NCBI GenBank assembly: GCA_959347315.1
Contig: OY365810.1
Location: 13,047,597 to 13,111,596 of the forward strand
Direction of reading: 5' to 3'
Length of the DNA: 64,000 bases
Source of the DNA: Bimastos eiseni
Taxonomy: Eukaryota; Annelida; Clitellata; Crassiclitellata; Lumbricidae
Part shown: positions 57,744 to 64,000 of the stretch, piece by piece
Layout: every line of letters begins with the position of its first letter
How positions within the stretch are numbered: position 1 is the stretch's first letter
Program-made: the position numbers and the translations under genes
The notes under the pieces: model-generated
The model's input: the letters and a program-made list of their open reading frames with translations, nothing else
Told to the model about the DNA's origin: nothing
Databases searched by the model: none

Positions 57744-58693
57744 CTACTTCAGTTTGACAACAGCTCTTCCCTGGCAAGAGAACCGTACGAAAGTCTCGGC
57801 CGTCGGTCCCTTCATCGCTTCCCTGGTCTCGGGCACGGCCCCGGCCGATGGTCCGAACTGCTCGGCGAAGTTCTCCGACCGTAGACGGGAGTTGATGTCT
57901 CGACAGCGGCACTGCAGGATGTGCTTGAAGGGCGTTCGGAAGTCACGATTGAACCGAGCGTATATGATCGGATTCAGGAAGGAGTTGGCGTAGCCGAGCC
58001 AAAGGAAGAGGCTGTTCAACCAATGAGGGATGCACGTGTCCGGGTTACGGCAGAACGGCTTGATGAGGGCAAGGATGAAGAAGGGCAGCCAGCAGGCAGT
58101 GAACGCCCCCATGATCACTCCGAGGGTCTTGGTCGCCTTGCGCTCTGTCGAGGAGGAGGACGACGACGAAGACGAGGAGGAGATGCGAGACTTCTTCGGG
58201 AAGAGTCTGAGCCTACTGGCGCCGCCAGACGTCGACCGACGCAAGATCTCATCGACGAGGGAGCGCTGCTTCGACGACGCCTGTTTCCCATTGTGTTGGT
58301 TGTGGTTCTCCTCTTCGTCGATAGGGGCGCCCACTCCTCCTCCACCCGCTGACTTCGCCCTGTCCCTGGGGCCAGGCGGCTGATGACGATCCTCGTGGCG
58401 CAGAGGGGTGGTCGATCCCGATGGAGTGGTCGAGAGCCGACCCCCTTGCGGCATGGGAACGTCCAGGACAGGCGGCCGGGAGCTGGCCTCCGCCTGGGCG
58501 ATGCGGTAGGAGACTAGGTAGATGCGGGTGTAGATGATGATCATGACGGTTAGGGGCAGGTAGAAGGCGCCGATCGTAGCGTAGAACTGGTATCCGATCT
58601 CCTGAGAGACGACGCATAAACCCTCCCTTGGGGCCGTCTTCCAGCCGAACAGTGGAGGAATACTGATGATCGCTGACAGGCTCCAGGCAGCAG
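57744..58693 (-). CDS. Serotonin (5-HT1/5-HT7-like) receptor, last coding exon, TM4 to C-terminus
   Basis: The exon opens after TTTGCAG at 58693 in phase 1 (two bases, then AAW) and runs 315 residues to TAG at 57744. It encodes TM4 and the second loop (PPLFGW, loop Cys), TM5 ([11 protein letters not shown]), a third intracellular loop of about 120 residues rich in Ser/Pro with an 11-Ser run, TM6 ([15 protein letters not shown]), TM7 ([15 protein letters not shown]) and a tail with [11 protein letters not shown]. Ala at 5.46 and Thr at 5.43 fit serotonin rather than catecholamine receptors, and [14 protein letters not shown] and the palmitoyl-Cys region resemble 5-HT7 and 5-HT1. It is a plasma-membrane receptor signalling through G proteins; coupling cannot be assigned here. 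TM1-TM3 and the DRY motif are not found upstream in the window, so earlier exons lie past the right edge. Confidence 0.9.
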
Positions 58694-59394
58694 CTGCAAA
58701 GTCAGCAAATACAACGTCATCATCATCATCGTCATCATTGTCATAATCATCATCGTCATCATCTTCATCATTGTCGTCGCCGTCGTCATCAACATCGTCA
58801 TCACCAGTTGTTGCAACATTATGTATATCTATCCATCAATCTCACTAATTAACAAAACTATGTTTCTGTCCATCTGCTTGTTCGTCTCTCAATGCGTCTC
58901 CCTGTCTGTTTTTGTTACTAAGTCACTTACAGCATCATTTTTACCATTGACAGCGATATCTATATCAGCATTATTATCATCTTCATCTGCGGTATCGTCA
59001 TCGTTATCGTTATCACGACGATCTCAGTCATCTCACCTACATGATCAGTTGCGCGAAATCAACAACAACACCATCGTCATCATCAGTGCGACAAGCAGGA
59101 ACAAGCAGCGGCAACAACGACATTATCATCATCGTCGTCAACCTTAACTTAGTCATCTCTATATCCAACAACAAATACAACAACACAGCAGCTTCACCAC
59201 ATCCATGTCATCAATGTCCTCGTTGTTGTTCTTAACCACAATCCTAAGAGACAGCGAAAGAATCGACAGCAAATCTCACAGATGATAAAGAGACTTGAAT
59301 AAGAGCCTTCGCTGAATATCTTAACTGTTATCTATATATATTCTTATGCAGAAGTCTTAGTTGTAGCCTGGCATGTGGCTGATGGCTATCTATA

Positions 59395-59475
59395 ATTCTC
59401 TTGCCGGGGTTTGGTCGGGAGCGCTCCTCATGTTCTTTGAAGGAGCGCTATATAAAGCCTCCAAATAAATAAATA
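59395..59475 (+). repeat. LINE/SINE 3' tail with hairpin and GCGCTATATAAA
   Basis: GAGCGCTCCT and AGGAGCGCT form a short hairpin just before TATATAAAG and an AATAAATAAAT simple repeat, the same ending seen at 1022 and 63907. Confidence 0.5.
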
Positions 59476-59544
59476 AATTTATCGTCTGTCATCGACTTCA
59501 AAAGACCCTTGCAGAGAAAGATCTACATGTAATTTCCGTAACCA

Positions 59545-59706
59545 GGCAGAGCGAGAGAGAGGGACAGAGAGAGACAGACAGACAGACAGAGACAGAGAGA
59601 GACAGAGAGAAAGAGAGAGAGAAAGAGAGAGACAGAGAGAGACAGAGACAGAGATAGAGACAGAGACAGACAGAGACAGACAGAGACAGACAGAGAGAGA
59701 GAGAGG
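59545..59706. repeat. (GA)n/(GACA)n microsatellite
   Basis: GAGAGACAGA repeats lie just downstream of the LINE/SINE tail at 59395-59475. Confidence 0.9.
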
Positions 59707-60289
59707 TGACTACAGCAGCCTCAATTGGTATCCACCACATCACTTCGCCAACTCATCAGTCACTTGTATCGTGTTAAATGTCATCGTATGGAAACGACTC
59801 TCTGGGCCTCTCCGACCTCAGACTATCTCACATTTTCCCTTACTCGCAGATTTGCGATATTAATGTTGCCCAAGCGTTGACCACTAATCTCGTTAGATTC
59901 TACTTCAGTCACTGCGACCACAATGGCTGACGACTTGCCTTGGCTGTGCTGATCTCTCCGCTACTGCAGCCCTCTGATGTTGACTCACGCACGCACGGCG
60001 TGTGCTCAATAATGGCGCTGTAAAATCGTTCGAGCGGACAGCTAGGAGGCTGAATGGCAGACTATTAGCAAGGAAGCCAGGTTACGTGAATGGACGACGT
60101 AATTAGACGCACCTAGCGACGGGGTAGGAATCCACAGCGCCGTCTGGCGCTCGGCGGGCGGCGCACTTCATTAGGTTTTCTCGGCGTTGCTTAATTCGCA
60201 CGCTGACGAAATGCTTTATGACGACAGGGCTACGTCATCGGGGGTCATTCTTCGCTGGCACGAATCCACGCACACTTGGTGGTTGAGAG

Positions 60290-60790
60290 AGACTGATGTT
60301 TGGGGCGGATGAGAAAAGGAGGGGAGAAGAGGAAGGGAGAAGAAGATGGGGAAGAGGTATCAATGAGGACGGGATGGGGAGAGAGAAAGTGGGGAGACGA
60401 GAGAAGAGAAAGTGGAAGATGGGAGGAGAGGGGAAGATATAAGGAGAGAGTACGGATAGGGGAGATGACGGTGGGAAGGTAGAATAAAGAAAGGAAGGAA
60501 TTGGACAGAGGATGGAAGAAAGAGGAGAGTTGCAGGAAGGAAAAGAAAGGAAGAAGTAGGGAAGAGGGAAGGAGGATAGAAAAAGGAAGGAAGGAACAAA
60601 GAAGGAAATACAGTAGGATTAAGGAGGGAGGAAAGAAGGAGGAGGGAGTAAGGATGGAAAAGAGAAGAGGAGGAGGAAGATAGAGGAATGGTGGAGAGGG
60701 TAGGGGAATGGAGGAGGAGAAGAGAGAAAGGAAGGCCGGGCGACGGTAAAGAACAGGAAAGGTAGCGACAAAAAGGGAGGAAACAGGTAA
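60290..60790. repeat. 500-bp purine tract
   Basis: The plus strand is over 90 percent G and A with no fixed period (GGAAGG, GGAGAAG, GGGAGG). It lies in the presumed upstream intron or flank of the receptor gene and could adopt triplex-type structure. Confidence 0.85.
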
Positions 60791-62395
60791 TCAGCTTCAG
60801 ACGGACGGAGATTGAGACTGAATGAGTGAGAAATTCAAAGATAGAAATAACAAATGACTTGAAATGATGAAAGAAAACGAAGACAATGCAGGAGGGCAGC
60901 AGAAGGACGTGAAAAAGATCTATAGGTCGAGGACAGTCAATGCAGGCCAGAAAACAGACGAGACAAGAAGAGTAACGAAGACAGAGTCAGTGACTTTACT
61001 GGAGATATTCGTCTGCGTATCTTATGGTTTGCTCAAGTAAGACAGATTCTTTGGAAAATACAAATAATGGGAATGGGAGAATAGGACATCCAGTTGACTC
61101 TGTATACACTATCATGCTATTGATATTACCCTCATTCCAAAGTTCACTAAATCACAGAACATTGACGTGAAGGACTTGCTGACGGTCCTTACATAGTGAT
61201 CGCCTGAGTAGAGGTTCGAACTCTAACTCTAACTCGAAGCGTTACAGGTCTCAGGTGATGGTAGTTGCAATTTAGCGACAGCGTGTGATAACATAGATAA
61301 TTCTCGTCGCCCTCCTAATTTATTCAGGCTTGGGACTGGCACTACCAGAGTGCAGGCAGTGGCGGTCTATCACTAGCGCTCTATTCACTCGGTAACTGTG
61401 TATCAGAGACCCAAATGACGACCGAATTCGAAGAATAGGCGAGGCACATAAATAAAGCCATATCTTTGATATACAGAGTTAAGTACGAAATGGAGTTGAC
61501 CTCAATGTCGGCGTCGTAACCTTGGCCACGCACAGCCGAGGTACAGTTCTGAAGCTGGTAATAAGGCCACAATATGGCTTAGGTCAGGAATTGCAAAATG
61601 ATCCATTGGAAATATTAGGTGTTTCGTGGAAAGGGCTAAATTTCTGCCGTCACTGTATAATTTTACTTCTCTTTCTCTCACCAACCTATCCTGGCGGTTA
61701 ACTATTGGACGCCAATAATATTATGAGTGATATCACTAGATAAAGGCAAAAGGCCTCTGAAGATAATGCAATCAAAGACCTAGAACAAATTAACAATTTT
61801 CTTATCGTGAATATTTAATCGATTTCAGTAAAAACAAATTGGTAAGATATAGTTGTGCACCTGATCCCGGAAGATTATATTTTGGTCTATAGATACATAT
61901 ACATTTGGCATATGGACATCAGTTAAAAATACACACAGGATTACTATTATCCATTCAGCAATCTGTATATGTAATTGGGTGGTCCACGATACAATGGTAA
62001 AATTCAACTTTGTCAGAACTAGTCTCCACAAGTTTTATTTTTGTCTACTTCACCCAAGTAAGATATGGTCAAAATTTGAAACAGATTGGATCATGTTTAG
62101 AGGTCACTCACTTCTCATTACACCACGGTCAAGTGGAGATTATTGACTAATCTGCCGCTCAGAAAAATTATTATACACAACTGCTTATTCCCTTAGTTTT
62201 GAACTGTTGGGTTGTACAGTGTACACTGGTTTAAAAAATATCAAATGCAGTTAAATACACATTGTTATTAATTTTTCTTTGCCACATTGGGAAATGCTTT
62301 TGCTTATGAAAATACGATTGAACGTCATTTTTCGGCTGTTTTGGAGCCTTATTTTGACCGACTGGAGGACCTGAGGTTACTTTGTTCAGGAGGTT
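60790..62395. other. No gene found
   Basis: No splice-supported exon on either strand, including no TM1-TM3 exon for the receptor. The segment at 61330-61365 (GGGACTGGCACTACCAGAGT) resembles 8020-8065, a short dispersed repeat. Confidence 0.45.
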
Positions 62396-62398
62396 CCA

Positions 62399-62485
62399 GG
62401 CAATACATTGACTTGGCGACGTATGAAGTGGCTTCCGATACGTCATCGGAAGCCACTTCATATGTCGTCAAGTCAATGTATTGCC
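62399..62485. repeat. Long near-perfect hairpin, 41-bp arms, 5-nt loop
   Basis: The left arm 62399-62439 and right arm 62445-62485 match at about 39 of 41 positions when reverse complemented (differences G/A in two places). The loop is ACGTC. Confidence 0.9.
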
Positions 62486-62562
62486 ATCTTTTGATGCACA
62501 CACTTCTGCTCTTCGAGAAGGTGAAATTCTGCAGGCAACTCTGGAAGCGTTACATCCAAGAG

Positions 62563-62591
62563 GTCCTGGGAGTCACTGTGACTCCCAGGAC
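62563..62591. repeat. Perfect 29-nt palindrome at a SINE truncation point
   Basis: GTCCTGGGAGTCAC (62563-62576), one T, then its exact reverse complement (62578-62591). The right arm belongs to the SINE on the minus strand; the left arm appears to be its inverted duplicate. Confidence 0.9.
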
Positions 62592-62665
62592 AAGGATCGA
62601 ACCTGCTCATTCAGCGCACACTGAACGTTACGGGCTGACCGCTCTAACCGATCGACCACTGTGCC
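62578..62665 (-). mobile_element. tRNA-derived SINE, family A, head only
   Basis: On the minus strand GGCACAGTGGTCGATCGGTT and AGGTTCGATCCTTGTCC match the SINE head. The body stops at a perfect palindrome (62563-62591), so the copy is cut just after the B box. A (TA)n tract flanks its 5' side. Confidence 0.7.
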
Positions 62666-62689
62666 ATATATATATATATATATAGCATA

Positions 62690-63890
62690 TAGCTGAAAAT
62701 AATTTTACTGCATATAGGTATATAGAAAGTCTATCTTTAATATTTCATTTCACCGCAATCAGCCCTACCCAAAAATACTGAGACCACAAATCTAGAGAAG
62801 AAACCATATAAAAGTAGTAAAGTACACAAATAAAACAGAGTAGAAATAAGACAACAGGCAAAGCAACTAAGGGAGAAGTAAATACCCTGCATACATAATA
62901 AAAAAATGTGCCAATGATGTCACAATGCTTCAATACATCATTTTTCTCACAAAGTGTCATTGGATTTATGTTATTGCGGGCGGGAATCAAGAGATTAGAA
63001 TGCCCAATGCTTGAAACTCTCCTTATTTTCATACACTTTTTTATCTGTCTCTGCTCATATAATTTAAAATGAACTGAGACGTGAGGCTAAAGTCGCAAAA
63101 CACGAATTAAAGTTTGTTGCTGCCTTCTAAATTTAAATGGTATTCATCAAAAAGGAGGTAGCATGGATTTTCATTTTGCCTAGCTTTAGAGGCAGAGACC
63201 AAATGAAACTCAGAGAGTACCATAAGCATTTAATGCCAGAAGAAGACAACTCCAGCTTCTCGCTGAAGCCCTGGATCTGCACCCCGTTGACACATATTGC
63301 TTGACCGATACAGAGCGTTAGATTACCAATAAAAGAAGCCGACAAAAGGATCGCATGAAAAGAATAAACATCCGGTCGACGCCTAACTGTATCCGAGAGC
63401 TGACTGTTGAAGCCCCAGACTGATTGCAGTGACGTGTTGGTCTTTCATATATCTGCGTCTGAGTTATGAGCTAAAGAGGTGTGTCATAAGTAATTGGAGG
63501 CAGGTGTCCAAACGATTACCAATTACTGTGTTCATCCTATGCTTTACGCGAATTAGGTTACACTTCAAAACTTCAACTATAAATTCTTTGTCTTAGTAAA
63601 TGTTCACAGCTAAAACAAAAAATACATTGTATGATCTGTGGAGGATTTTCCTTGTCTGTACAAACGCGGCAAATGGTTTCATGACACCGACAAACAGTTT
63701 ATAAAGTCCACGGCGGAAAAAGAACACAAAATTGTGTCGCAACACTAAGTCAAATACAGCAACTCCGAAACTGTACGTAAACATTGCCAAGAAATTCGAA
63801 GTAAAGTTGTAAAAATCTGATTCGGAATGTAAGGCAGAGAAGGGAATTTAACAGCACATATTTTCAAGATGCCTAATCAGCAACATGTAT
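62690..63890. other. No gene found
   Basis: AT-rich sequence with only short frames lacking splice context. A minus-strand frame at 63593-63790 is hydrophobic (FGVAVFDLVLRHNFVFFF) but does not match the missing receptor transmembrane segments. Confidence 0.45.
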
Positions 63891-63894
63891 GTAT

Positions 63895-63950
63895 GTATAC
63901 GAACATTTATATAGCGCCCTACGAGAACCGCACGAGGGCGCTTAACATGT
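63895..63950 (-). repeat. LINE/SINE 3' tail, inverted copy
   Basis: On the minus strand AAGCGCCCTCGTGCGGTTCT and a pairing GGGCGCTATATAAATGTTCG form the hairpin-plus-TATAAATG ending shared with 1022 and 59440. A TGTATGTATGTA tract follows. Confidence 0.5.
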
Positions 63951-64000
63951 ATGCCTATACCTCGCTGAACAGAGCCTACATTTCTTAATTTTACGATCTG

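Noticed and set aside
58249..58617. Additional frames inside the receptor exon
   Set aside because: They are out-of-frame shadows of the GPCR exon, which is clearly coding in another frame.

Overview
The window is animal nuclear DNA: few, small, intron-bearing genes with canonical splice sites lie in AT-rich sequence full of microsatellites, minisatellites, tRNA-derived SINEs and decayed retrotransposons. One gene dates the lineage well. The three-exon gene on the minus strand at 31890-33806 encodes a secreted globin with a signal peptide, the N-terminal/H-helix cysteine pair and two introns at the classic globin positions, which is the pattern of annelid extracellular haemoglobin chains. An annelid (polychaete or siboglinid-like) is therefore the most likely source; the species cannot be read from the sequence.

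Layout. 1118-6256 (+): six-exon gene for a 420-residue type I membrane protein with a beta-rich ectodomain, a collagen Gly-X-Y stalk and one transmembrane helix; all exon phases agree and the first intron looks like a GC-AG intron. 9542-12400 (-): two-exon gene for a 340-residue Ser-rich, disordered-looking protein with a protein phosphatase 1 docking-type motif; its intron holds a long (GTCA)n tract. 13.0-23.4 kb: dispersed repeats, a foldback-like element with CGCG-rich inverted ends (14622-15541), a CR1/jockey-like LINE 3' end (16798-17340), a tRNA SINE, a candidate 1.2-kb inverted-repeat element (19972-21197), (GATA)n and a 43-bp minisatellite. 27096-27484 (+): frameshifted, intronless remnant of the last cyclic-nucleotide-binding domain of a protein kinase A regulatory subunit. 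29.1-31.0 kb: the longest copy of a repeat family seen four times in the window. 31890-33806 (-): the globin gene, with a SINE in intron 2 and two possible promoters.

37.4-45.5 kb is a retrotransposon pile-up: several pieces of one non-LTR element, all on the minus strand and each ending in an (ATT)n tract, abut one another and surround a 2.65-kb array of 70-80-bp units (41640-44290). A hAT-like remnant with degenerate terminal inverted repeats follows at 45576-46531, then an RTE-like LINE tail and a 15-bp minisatellite. 48-57 kb is gene-poor, with a decayed LINE (YADD motif) and more tandem arrays. 57744-58693 (-) is the last coding exon of a serotonin-type GPCR (TM4 to the C-terminus); its upstream exons lie beyond the right edge. 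58.7-64.0 kb is intron and repeat sequence with a striking 41-bp-arm hairpin and a perfect 29-nt palindrome.

The genes (membrane collagen, PP1-motif protein, extracellular globin, serotonin receptor) show no sign of acting together; they are ordinary neighbours in a repeat-rich genome. Splice structures, protein domains and repeat relations were read by eye; no database search was possible.
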